This document shows, piece by piece, positions 1-5,751 of a DNA stretch of 10,611 nucleotides. Source of the DNA: Myxococcales bacterium (GTDB taxonomy: Bacteria > Myxococcota > Polyangia > Fen-1088); the NCBI GenBank assembly GCA_003153875.1, contig PMBY01000274.1:1-10611 (forward strand). Reading direction: 5' to 3'. Each line of letters starts with the position of its first letter. The first letter of the stretch is position 1. A model generated the notes under the pieces. The model was not told the DNA's origin. It did no database searches and saw nothing but the letters and a program-made list of their open reading frames with translations. The position numbers and the translations under genes were made by a program.

Positions 1-413
1 AGGTCCTGCGCGCCAACGGCCACAGCCCGAGCGAGGCCTGCAACGAGACGGTCGAGGAGCTGACCCAGAGCCTCATCCGCCTGGTCGACGAGAACGGCAT
101 GGACTGGATGTACTCGAACTGCTCGGCCACCGCGCAGCGGGGCGCGCTCGACTGGCGCCCGCGCTTCAAGTCCGCGGTGCTGCCGGTGTTCCACTGGCTC
201 TATGACCGCGTGGCCTCGGGCAAGGAAACCGCGCGCGTGCTCGAGTCCACGGGCGGTCCCAACTACCAGGAGCTGCTCGGCAAGGAACTGGCCGAAATGG
301 GCAGCAGCGAAATGTGGCGTGCCGGCAAGGCCACGCGCGCGTTGCGCCCCAAAGAGGCGGCCAGAGCTATCTCGGCTGATACCAAGGGCGTGGGCGGGCG
401 TAGCGAGAATTAG
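1..413 (+). CDS. ilvC: Ketol-acid reductoisomerase, C-terminal part (5' end outside window)
   Basis: Catalyses the NADPH- and Mg-dependent isomerisation/reduction of acetolactate (or acetohydroxybutyrate) in valine, leucine and isoleucine synthesis; cytoplasmic. The frame is open from base 3 and ends in TAG at 411-413. The visible part is about 136 residues of the alpha-helical C-terminal domain. It carries NETVEELTQSLIRLVDE followed by MDWMYSNCSATAQRGALDW, and further on SEMWRAGKATRALRP, which match from memory the IlvC form familiar in Bacteroidota (about 347 residues) better than the classic E. coli form. About 18 residues follow the usual LRP end, so the tail is slightly extended. The NADPH-binding domain and start lie to the left of the window. 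The gene meets a minus-strand gene tail to tail with 5 bp between stops, so no separate terminator is visible. Confidence 0.93.
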   Translation, partial: VLRANGHSPSEACNETVEELTQSLIRLVDENGMDWMYSNCSATAQRGALDWRPRFKSAVLPVFHWLYDRVASGKETARVLESTGGPNYQELLGKELAEMGSSEMWRAGKATRALRPKEAARAISADTKGVGGRSEN

Positions 414-418
414 AACGC

Positions 419-1003
419 TCAGAAAAGGTCTGCGCCGATCCCCAACACGACGACTGTGTCGTGAATCGAGGAGTGCACGGCTAGCTCAACCGTAAACCCG
501 CCGCGCCAGTTGGGGCGCTTTGCGCCGAAGGTGAGTGCGGCACGGAAGTCGAGGCCGACGCCCGTGTAGTTTGAAGGCGGGGCGGTGCACGACAACCCGC
601 AAGGCTGATCGATGTGGCCCGAGACTATCGACGGTCCGCCGCCCAAGGTGATCAGGGTGTCTGGTACGGTGAACTCAACCAGCAACGCGTGACTCTTCCA
701 TACGTCGCTCTTGGTTTCCCATAGCGCGTCTTTGGTCTTCACGGCTGAGAACTGGTAGCTCACAGCCCATGAGGACTTGATCTGGATGCCAGCTCGCGCA
801 CTCGCCGCTCCGGTCATTCCCATGGTCCCATAGCCGAGTCCCGCCGAGCCGCCCAGCCGCAGGCGCGGGAAGACTTCGGCCTTCTCGATCGTGGTTTCCT
901 GCGCGAAGGCCTGCGAGGCCGTGAGCGAAAGAAGGATCGAAGCGGTGAGAACCAGGGCGCGGGGCACGGCCATGGGTTTTGCAAGGCGTGGGCCAGCACT
1001 CAC
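419..1003 (-). CDS. Small secreted beta-rich protein, probable outer membrane protein
   Basis: Not recognised as a named family. The product (194 aa from GTG at 1003, 184 aa from the in-frame ATG at 973) begins with a clear signal peptide: in the longer form, residues 11-34 hold a hydrophobic core (ALVLTASILLSLTASQA) with a likely cleavage after AFA. The mature part is rich in alternating hydrophobic/polar strands and glycine (GGSAGLGYGTMGMTGAASA), has one cysteine pair five residues apart (CGLSC, about 135-139), and ends in VLGIGADLF. A terminal Phe in a last beta strand is the usual C-terminal signature of outer membrane beta-barrels, so a small eight-strand-like barrel is plausible. Neither start has a good ribosome site; the ATG at 973 places the signal peptide at the usual distance and is preferred by me, while the GTG lies inside a 14-bp palindrome. 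It lies 107 bp downstream of the zinc-ribbon gene on the same strand and could be its last operon member or separate. Confidence 0.72.
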   Translation of the reverse strand: MSAGPRLAKPMAVPRALVLTASILLSLTASQAFAQETTIEKAEVFPRLRLGGSAGLGYGTMGMTGAASARAGIQIKSSWAVSYQFSAVKTKDALWETKSDVWKSHALLVEFTVPDTLITLGGGPSIVSGHIDQPCGLSCTAPPSNYTGVGLDFRAALTFGAKRPNWRGGFTVELAVHSSIHDTVVVLGIGADLF

Positions 1004-1013
1004 GCGCGCGTGA
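1000..1013. repeat. 14-bp perfect palindrome at the start of the secreted protein gene
   Basis: TCACGCGCGCGTGA is its own reverse complement. It overlaps the alternative GTG start (1001-1003) and lies 27 bp upstream of the preferred ATG at 973 (minus strand). It could be a dimeric regulator site, but a GC-alternating palindrome can also arise by chance in DNA this GC-rich. A second dyad, GGCCAG-CTG-CTGGCC, lies just upstream at 1037-1051. Confidence 0.3.
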
Positions 1014-1036
1014 TATGGCCACCCCGCAGCCGAATT

Positions 1037-1051
1037 GGCCAGCTGCTGGCC
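1037..1051. repeat. Inverted repeat (6-bp arms, 3-bp loop)
   Basis: GGCCAG-CTG-CTGGCC is a perfect dyad in the 107-bp gap between the zinc-ribbon gene and the secreted protein gene. It has no T-run on either strand, so it is not a standard intrinsic terminator. It may be an operator or a weak RNA hairpin after the zinc-ribbon gene. Confidence 0.25.
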
Positions 1052-1110
1052 CTAGCGGTGGTGGAGATCGAACGCCCGCCGATGAAAACCCGCCGTTTGC
1101 CCGGACATTT

Positions 1111-1812
1111 CTAGATCTTCCGCCGCACCAGTAGCAGTCCCACGCCTATCACCACGGGCAGGTGCCACAGGCGCGGACCATACACCAGCAGAGTGCTCAG
1201 AAGGAAAAGCGCCAGCACTACTGCCGTGATAACCGGCAGGTTGCCGCCCGACCGGGGCTGAGTGGGATCTTCGTCGAAGGGGTTCAGGCCACGGCCTGTC
1301 ATGGAACGCCACAGGGAGATCTGCTCGCCGGCCCTGCGTGGACGGCGGCTCATCTCGCGCGCGGCCAGTTTCTCCAAGGCGGCGCGTCTGGCTGCCTCAT
1401 GCTGCGGCGAAAGCGCCTCCTGCTCCGGGGCGGGAACTCCAGGTACGGGTGGTGACCACTCGACTTCGGGCAGACCGGCTCGCCAGAGCTTTTCGTTGTG
1501 GGCGCGTCCCTCGACGGTGTCGAGCCGCGCTCCGCAGTTGACACATTTCCGGTCAAAGAGATTGTTGGGCCGTTCACAGCGGGGGCAATCGTTGCGAGGC
1601 ACGGCCTGGAAGCCTTCTGCGTCCACGCCGACGGATGCTTGCACCTGGGCGGGCGCCCGGAACGCGCTGGAGGGGCGAGAAGCGGGCGGCTTCTCCCCTG
1701 GTGCCAGCAACACATCGAAGCGTTGGTCGGTGGGCGTGTGGTCCGGCTCGTCGGGGTCGTCGCTGCGCGGCCCTTCGAGCTGGCGGAAGCGGTCGCGGGT
1801 CTCGTCGTCCAT
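1111..1812 (-). CDS. Zinc-ribbon protein with C-terminal membrane segments
   Basis: No named family is recognised; 233 aa from ATG. The N-terminal 70 residues are acidic and proline-rich and look disordered. A compact zinc ribbon follows: CPRC at 76-79 and CVNC at 90-93 (spacing C-x2-C-x10-C-x2-C). Residues 135-160 are charged and probably helical (HEAARRAALEKLAAREMSRR). The C terminus has two hydrophobic stretches, about 191-211 (LPVITAVVLALFLLSTLLVYG) and 217-228 (HLPVVIGVGLLL), ending in RRKI, so the protein is probably a tail-type inner membrane protein with the zinc ribbon in the cytoplasm. It starts 18 bp after the stop of the Ycf46-like ATPase on the same strand, with a weak GGCAAG ribosome site, so the two are very likely one transcript and may act together. 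Function is unknown. Confidence 0.8.
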   Translation of the reverse strand: MDDETRDRFRQLEGPRSDDPDEPDHTPTDQRFDVLLAPGEKPPASRPSSAFRAPAQVQASVGVDAEGFQAVPRNDCPRCERPNNLFDRKCVNCGARLDTVEGRAHNEKLWRAGLPEVEWSPPVPGVPAPEQEALSPQHEAARRAALEKLAAREMSRRPRRAGEQISLWRSMTGRGLNPFDEDPTQPRSGGNLPVITAVVLALFLLSTLLVYGPRLWHLPVVIGVGLLLVRRKI

Positions 1813-1830
1813 GACTTGCCGATCTGTGCG

Positions 1831-3393
1831 CTAGATGATTCCGATCTTGCCTGGCCGTTCCGGTTCGGGCGTGGAGGCCGGGCGGGTGCGCGTGCGCGCC
1901 CATTCGCGCAGGCGCGCGATGTCTTCGCGCATGGTCACGGCCAAGGGCATGGTCTCGCTCAGCGTGGCGAGCAGGTGTTGCTGTTGCAGTTCCACACCCT
2001 CGGCAAAGGCTGCGTACAGCCCGCTCACCACCACTTGCTCGATTTCGGCGCCGCTATAGTGCTCAGCCCGACGGGCCAGTTCTTCGACGTTGAAACTGTC
2101 GGGGTTGCGACGGAAACGCTGCAGGTGAATGGTGAAGATCTGAGCCCGCTCGATGGCCGTGGGCAGATCGATGAAGAAGATTTCGTCGAAGCGTCCCTTG
2201 CGCAGCAGTTCGGGGGGCAGGCTGTCGATGCGATTGGCGGTGGCCACCACGAACACCGGCGCGGTCTTTTCCTGCAACCAGGTGAGGAAGGTGCCGAACA
2301 CGCGCGCGGTGACACCGCTGTCGCTCGTCCCGGACGAGCCGATGCCGGCCAGGCTCTTCTCCAGTTCGTCAACCCACAGCACGGCCGGGGCGATGCTCTC
2401 GGCAATGCGCATGGCCTTGCGCATGTTCTCCTCGGACGAGCCCACCAGGCCGCTGAAGATGCGCCCCATATCCAGGCGAAGCAGCGGCAGATTCCACTGC
2501 GACGCCACCGCCTTTGCGGTCAGGCTCTTACCGCACCCTTGTACGCCGAGCAGCAGCAGGCCCTTGGGTGCGGGCAGCCCGAACTGGCGCGCGCGCTCGG
2601 TGAAGGCAGCGGTGCGCTGGCCCAGCCAGGCCTTGAGGTTTTGCAGGCCGCCGATACTGGCGAAGCTTTCTGCGCTGGCGTAGTACTCCAAGAGGCCACT
2701 CTTGCGGATGAGTTGGCGCTTCTCCGCGAGCACAAGCGGAATGTCCGTCGCGTCCAGACGCTGGTCTTTGGCGATGGCCTTGGCAAAGGCGTTTTCTGCC
2801 TCGGACAGCGTCAGGCCCAAGGCGGCTTTGAGCAAGGGCTCGACTTCTTCGTTGCGCAGATCGATGACCGCCTTCTTGCCCTCGCGTACCACCGCCACGA
2901 TCTCGCGCAGCAACTTGAGCAGGTCCTCGATGGTGGGCAGGGGCACGTCCAGTACCGAGATTTCCTTCTCGAGCTCGACGGGAATGTTGAGCACCGGCGA
3001 GACCAACACCATGGTGGTGAAGGTGCTCTTCAGGGTGCGGGCCAACTCGCGCGTGCGTCGGATCACCGCCGGATCGTTCAGGAAGGGATGAAAATCCCTG
3101 AACACCACCAGCGCCGGCTCGGTGAGCTTTTCGACGGCCGCGAGCGCAGCGCCAGGATCCGTGGGGCCGACGGCCTTGTTTACGGTCCTGCCATTGTCCA
3201 GGAGGCACAGGCCCTGCGTGATCGACCACGTGTACAGCGCCTTGCCGTGCGATTCGGCCAAGCTGGCGAGGAGTGCGTCGACACGCTGCTCTTCCCAGGT
3301 CACCAGGTAGATGAGCGGGTAGCGCGCGCGGATGAGCACGTCCAGCTCGTCGACGAAAGCGGACAGGGCAGGGCTGATGGGGGAGGCAGGCAC
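1831..3393 (-). CDS. Ycf46-like AAA ATPase
   Basis: A 520-aa ATPase with one AAA module after a long N-terminal region, the layout and length of the Ycf46 family of cyanobacteria and plastids, where a role in inorganic-carbon (CO2/bicarbonate) use has been proposed; its role outside them is poorly known. Residues 1-240 form the family-type N-terminal region ([28 protein letters not shown]). Walker A is GVQGCGKS at 283-290, Walker B VLWVDE at 338-343, sensor 1 is the Asn of ATAN (387), the Arg-finger region is [12 protein letters not shown] (397-408), and SGAEIEQVV (447-455) is the sensor-2 helix. The pieces [23 protein letters not shown] and PVFVVATAN are the strongest family resemblance. Start is GTG at 3393, weakly preceded by GGCGGGAC; an ATG 10 bp upstream is out of frame. 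A CATAAT sequence at 3403-3408 (minus strand) could be a -10 box, but no -35 is convincing. It is followed by the zinc-ribbon gene. Confidence 0.88.
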   Translation of the reverse strand: MPASPISPALSAFVDELDVLIRARYPLIYLVTWEEQRVDALLASLAESHGKALYTWSITQGLCLLDNGRTVNKAVGPTDPGAALAAVEKLTEPALVVFRDFHPFLNDPAVIRRTRELARTLKSTFTTMVLVSPVLNIPVELEKEISVLDVPLPTIEDLLKLLREIVAVVREGKKAVIDLRNEEVEPLLKAALGLTLSEAENAFAKAIAKDQRLDATDIPLVLAEKRQLIRKSGLLEYYASAESFASIGGLQNLKAWLGQRTAAFTERARQFGLPAPKGLLLLGVQGCGKSLTAKAVASQWNLPLLRLDMGRIFSGLVGSSEENMRKAMRIAESIAPAVLWVDELEKSLAGIGSSGTSDSGVTARVFGTFLTWLQEKTAPVFVVATANRIDSLPPELLRKGRFDEIFFIDLPTAIERAQIFTIHLQRFRRNPDSFNVEELARRAEHYSGAEIEQVVVSGLYAAFAEGVELQQQHLLATLSETMPLAVTMREDIARLREWARTRTRPASTPEPERPGKIGII

Positions 3394-3566
3394 GTCCCGC
3401 CATTATGCTCCGGTCTTGCGATGGGTAGAAGTAACCCCTGCGCCAGCACCGCTTGATCCGCCTCCAGCGCGGGGACGCGCGCTCAAGCTGGGCGACAGAA
3501 CAGACGAAATTCTCCTTTGTAAGCCGAGGTCTGCGGGCTCGCACGCCGAGCCGGGAGAGCGTCCCC

Positions 3567-3629
3567 ATGGCACGCCAAGAACGCCACAACGCAAAAGGGG
3601 AGCCGAGCTCCAGGGGGAGGAACGCGTGA
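3567..3629 (+). CDS. Tiny candidate ORF (20 aa), upstream of PATAN gene
   Basis: ATG at 3567 is preceded by GGGAGAG at a plausible distance and gives a 20-residue basic, polar peptide (MARQERHNAKGEPSSRGRNA). Its TGA overlaps the GTG of the next tiny ORF as GTGA. Peptide reality is unproven: it may be a leader peptide, a decayed gene start or chance. Confidence 0.2.
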   Translation: MARQERHNAKGEPSSRGRNA

Positions 3630-3685
3630 ACGCGGTCAAGAAAGTTCTCATCGAGAGCCTGATCCGCTTGGTCAACAAAGGATGA
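3626..3685 (+). CDS. Tiny candidate ORF (19 aa)
   Basis: GTG at 3626 follows a strong ribosome-site-like GGGGGAGG with 5 bases between. The peptide MNAVKKVLIESLIRLVNKG is amphipathic with spaced Leu/Ile/Val and basic residues. It ends 39 bp before the PATAN protein start, so it could be a small coupled leader or the last piece of a decayed gene. No family is recognised. Confidence 0.25.
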   Translation: MNAVKKVLIESLIRLVNKG

Positions 3686-3724
3686 CGTGATCGGAACCAT
3701 CAATCATAGCCGGCGGTCCCGCCC

Positions 3725-5341
3725 ATGAGCTTCCAGGGGCGCATCGAGGATGTCGCGGTAACCGATGTGATGCAGCTCATCCGGCTGGGCGGGCATTCAG
3801 GCACCTTGTCGATTCAGGCCGGCGAAGAGGAGGCGCTCATTGGGTTCGAACGCGGTCGCCTGGTCAGCGCGTGGAGTTCACGCTCGCTGCGGCTGGGCGA
3901 AATGCTGCTGGCGGCGGGCATGCTCGACGATCCCGCCTTGCAGCGGGCACTAGAGGCGCAAGAGAGCGAGCGGCCTCGGCGCACCATCGGGCAGGTTCTG
4001 GTCCGTCAAGGCTCCGCCACGCCGGATGTCATCCGACAGGTGGTGGGGCAAGAGATTGAACGTGTGGTCAAGGAGGTGCTGGCCTGGCCCGCAGGCACCT
4101 TCGATTTTGCGCTCGACGACCTGACGCCTCTGGTGGAGGTGTCGCGTTTCTCCGGCGCACCCAAGGTCGACCTGGACACGCAGCAGGTCATCTTGGAGGT
4201 GCTGCAGGGCATGGAGGAGGATTCCAACCGCGCCGCCTGCCATCCGCCGACCCCGATTGAAGTGGCGCCGGAAGGGTTGGAGCCCGTCCAGGAATTCGTT
4301 CAGGTGCTGACCAAGGGCGGCCGCAGGCAGCCCGAGGTCGAAGCCGCCGCAGTGCCCGAGCCCGCTGACACCGATACCGCGATTACCACCAAGAACGAAG
4401 TGCCCGAGCGCCCGCGCTTTCAGATTGTGTCTCCCGACGCAGAGTTGTTGGCGCAGATCAATCACGTGCTGGCCGAAACCGGCGACCGGATGTCGGCAGT
4501 GGGATTGCGTGACGCCGGGGCCTCGTTGCTGGGCGAGCCACCGCCCATCGTGGTGGTGGACCTGCGCTACCAAACCCACGCCGTGGACACGCTCACCGCG
4601 CTTTGCCGAGCGCGACCGCGGGCCTCGGTCATCGCACTCTTCGTGGGGCGCGCCCCTTTGCGCGAGCTGTACCAAGCGGGCGTGCTGTCCATCACCTCGG
4701 CGGCGCCCGAGACCGTGGTCGCCTGTGTGGGCAGCGTGGCACGCCAGCGCAAGTACCTTTCCGATGAACGCGCCATTGCTGAAGGCGTGCGCGCCAGCTT
4801 CGCGCGTTTGCGACGGATCATCGCCGATCTGCGCTCGGGGCTGCTGGCCACCTCGGTGTCGCTCAATCTGCTCAACGTGGTAGCCGAGTCGCTCGATCGC
4901 GGCGTCTTGCTCGTGCCCGACCGCGACCAGTTGGTGGCGTTGGGTGCGTTTGGCCAGACCGCGCGGGGTGAGGAACTGCTGATTAGGACGCAGACGCTCG
5001 CCTTCCCGGTGGGCGCCAGCGGTGTCTTCTTCGAGTGTTTGCGCGACAGTCACACCCGCCGCGTGAGCTACGACAACGCTGGATTGCCACAGGCCTTTTG
5101 CGAGGCGGTCGATCGTCCGGTGTCGGGAGAGATTGTCGTGTTGCCGGTGCCCGGCAGCGAGCGCGTGATCGCTGTCATCTATCTCGACAACGGCGCGCGT
5201 GACCGGCCGGTGGGAGACCTCGAGATCTTCGAGCTGGCCGCTTTCCAGCTCGGGCTGGCGCTGGAAAACGAATTCCTACGGCGATCGAGCCCCGAGCGAG
5301 AAACCGGCGGACCCGTCATCAAAATGCGCAACACGGGATAG
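3725..5341 (+). CDS. PATAN (DUF4388) - degenerate receiver - GAF signalling protein
   Basis: A 538-aa soluble protein, probably a scaffold or regulator in signal transduction. Residues 1-165 are a PATAN/DUF4388 domain (MSFQGRIEDVAVTDVMQLIR; SGTLSIQAGEEEALIGFERGR; LGEMLLAAGMLDDPALQRAL; KEVLAWPAGTFDFAL). Residues 170-230 are a Pro/Glu-rich linker. Residues 231-340 have the alternating beta/alpha pattern of a response-regulator receiver; Asp279 in IVVVDLR sits where the phosphoacceptor would be, but the N-terminal acidic pair and the conserved Lys are not evident, so phosphorylation is doubtful. Residues about 345-375 form a helical connector and 376-520 a GAF-like domain (SLNLLNVVAESLDRGVLLVP; VIAVIYLDNG; LEIFELAAFQLGLALENEFL). 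ATG at 3725 is chosen because the domain begins at once; only a weak GGCGG lies 8 bp upstream. Domains of this mix are common in Myxococcota-type genomes. It is followed directly by an MCP remnant. Confidence 0.85.
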   Translation: MSFQGRIEDVAVTDVMQLIRLGGHSGTLSIQAGEEEALIGFERGRLVSAWSSRSLRLGEMLLAAGMLDDPALQRALEAQESERPRRTIGQVLVRQGSATPDVIRQVVGQEIERVVKEVLAWPAGTFDFALDDLTPLVEVSRFSGAPKVDLDTQQVILEVLQGMEEDSNRAACHPPTPIEVAPEGLEPVQEFVQVLTKGGRRQPEVEAAAVPEPADTDTAITTKNEVPERPRFQIVSPDAELLAQINHVLAETGDRMSAVGLRDAGASLLGEPPPIVVVDLRYQTHAVDTLTALCRARPRASVIALFVGRAPLRELYQAGVLSITSAAPETVVACVGSVARQRKYLSDERAIAEGVRASFARLRRIIADLRSGLLATSVSLNLLNVVAESLDRGVLLVPDRDQLVALGAFGQTARGEELLIRTQTLAFPVGASGVFFECLRDSHTRRVSYDNAGLPQAFCEAVDRPVSGEIVVLPVPGSERVIAVIYLDNGARDRPVGDLEIFELAAFQLGLALENEFLRRSSPERETGGPVIKMRNTG

Positions 5342-5547
5342 CGCCGTGCAGGAGCTATTCGCATTCCTCATCGGACGCCACCATCGAACAGAAGCGTGGC
5401 GGCGAAACCGTGGTCAAGGCGACCGACTCGATTGCGGACGTGGCACGACAGAACCTGCAGGTGGTGGAAGGCATCAACCTGGCGGTGCGCGAGTTGGCCA
5501 CCGAGGCCGAGGCCCTGCGCAAGCGCGTGGAGGCGTTTACTGTGTGA
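5342..5547 (+). pseudogene. Remnant of a methyl-accepting chemotaxis protein C terminus
   Basis: The frame ending in TGA at 5545-5547 translates, from about 5380, as TIEQKRGGETVVKATDSI followed by ADVARQNLQVVEGINLAVRE and then LATEAEALRKRVEAFTV. The GGE..V.A...I..VA..N...VE.......LA.EAE.L...V..F.V pattern is the usual last two helical turns and tail of MCP cytoplasmic domains in delta-type proteobacteria. No ATG opens the frame; GTG at 5410 would give only 45 residues without a good ribosome site. A different frame just upstream (5343-5363) reads AVQELFA, which would also fit an MCP and hints at a one-base shift, though that part is too short to trust. The rest of the receptor (sensor, membrane and signalling tip) is absent, so this looks like the 3' stub left by a deletion that ended at the stop codon of the PATAN gene. 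A short expressed coiled-coil protein cannot be excluded. Confidence 0.6.
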
Positions 5548-5561
5548 CGGGACCCGTTTCG

Positions 5562-5622
5562 TAGGGGAGACCTGCGGTCGCCCGCATCTGGTGTTCGGAA
5601 GGGGCGACCCGCGGTCGCCCGT
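5562..5622. repeat. Two tandem copies of a GC-rich palindromic (REP-like) unit
   Basis: Two similar units lie 37 bp apart. Copy 2 contains a perfect dyad GGGCGACC-CGC-GGTCGCCC (5602-5620). Copy 1 has GGGAGACC-TGC-GGTCGCCC (5565-5583), the same dyad with one mismatch. Both share the context AGGGG(C/A)GACC(C/T)GCGGTCGCCCG followed by a TCTG-containing tail (interrupted in copy 1). Interspersed palindromes of this kind are typical of REP-like elements that form hairpins in transcripts and are mobilised by REP-associated transposases; whether this family is repeated in this genome cannot be seen here. A T6 run lies at 5637-5642 but 16 bases after the stem, so a normal terminator is not supported. 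Confidence 0.6.
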
Positions 5623-5654
5623 CTGGCGTTTGAAGGTTTTTTGCCAAACAATTT

Positions 5655-5673
5655 CGCCGGGTTGCGCCCGGTG
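5655..5673. repeat. Short hairpin (7-bp stem including one G-U, 5-base loop)
   Basis: CGCCGGG at 5655-5661 pairs with CCCGGTG at 5667-5673 (one G-U), loop TTGCG. It lies in the leader region of the PilC-like gene and just after the T6 run. It may be an RNA fold in the leader or chance; no following T-run marks it as a terminator on the plus strand. Confidence 0.25.
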
Positions 5674-5738
5674 CGCCCGCACTTTCATGACGCCGTCGCG
5701 GTCCTGGTGCACAATCGACGTCCGGGATAGCAAGATTC

Positions 5739-5744
5739 GGGGGA
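5739..5744 (+). promoter_or_regulatory. Ribosome binding site deciding the GTG start of the PilC-like gene
   Basis: GGGGGA is seven bases upstream of GTG at 5752, which supports that start over any internal ATG (the first in-frame Met codon is deep within the protein). Confidence 0.6.
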
Positions 5745-5751
5745 CAAGCTC

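Larger units (their letters stand above)
3394..3724. other. Divergent intergenic region
   Basis: 331 bp separate the starts of the ATPase gene (minus) and the PATAN protein gene (plus), so promoters for both should be here. No clear sigma-70 or sigma-54 pair was found. On the minus strand CATAAT at 3403-3408 is -10-like but would leave almost no leader. A small dyad GGAGC-CGA-GCTCC lies at 3599-3611, and GGCGG-TC-CCGCC at 3712-3723 overlaps the weak ribosome site of the PATAN gene. Two tiny ORFs are described separately. No tRNA arms were recognised. Confidence 0.6.

Noticed and set aside
1498..3456. A 652-codon open frame on the plus strand across the ATPase gene
   Set aside because: It lies antisense to the Ycf46-like gene, shows no recognisable domain, is rich in Gly/His/Gln low-complexity text and results from GC-rich codon use on the other strand.
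3394..3724. tRNA or small RNA gene in the divergent gap
   Set aside because: No T-arm (GGTTCGAATCC-like) or acceptor pairing was recognised; the GC-rich text gives only short chance stems.
4394..4745. A functional response-regulator receiver in the PATAN protein
   Set aside because: The acidic pair after strand 1 and the conserved Lys are not evident, so it is called degenerate only.
3950..5053. A 367-codon open frame antisense to the PATAN gene
   Set aside because: The plus-strand product has three recognisable domains; the antisense text has none and is His/Gln/Gly-rich like other shadow frames.
5602..5642. Intrinsic terminator made of the perfect dyad plus the T6 run
   Set aside because: The T-run is 16 bases after the stem, too far for a standard rho-independent terminator.
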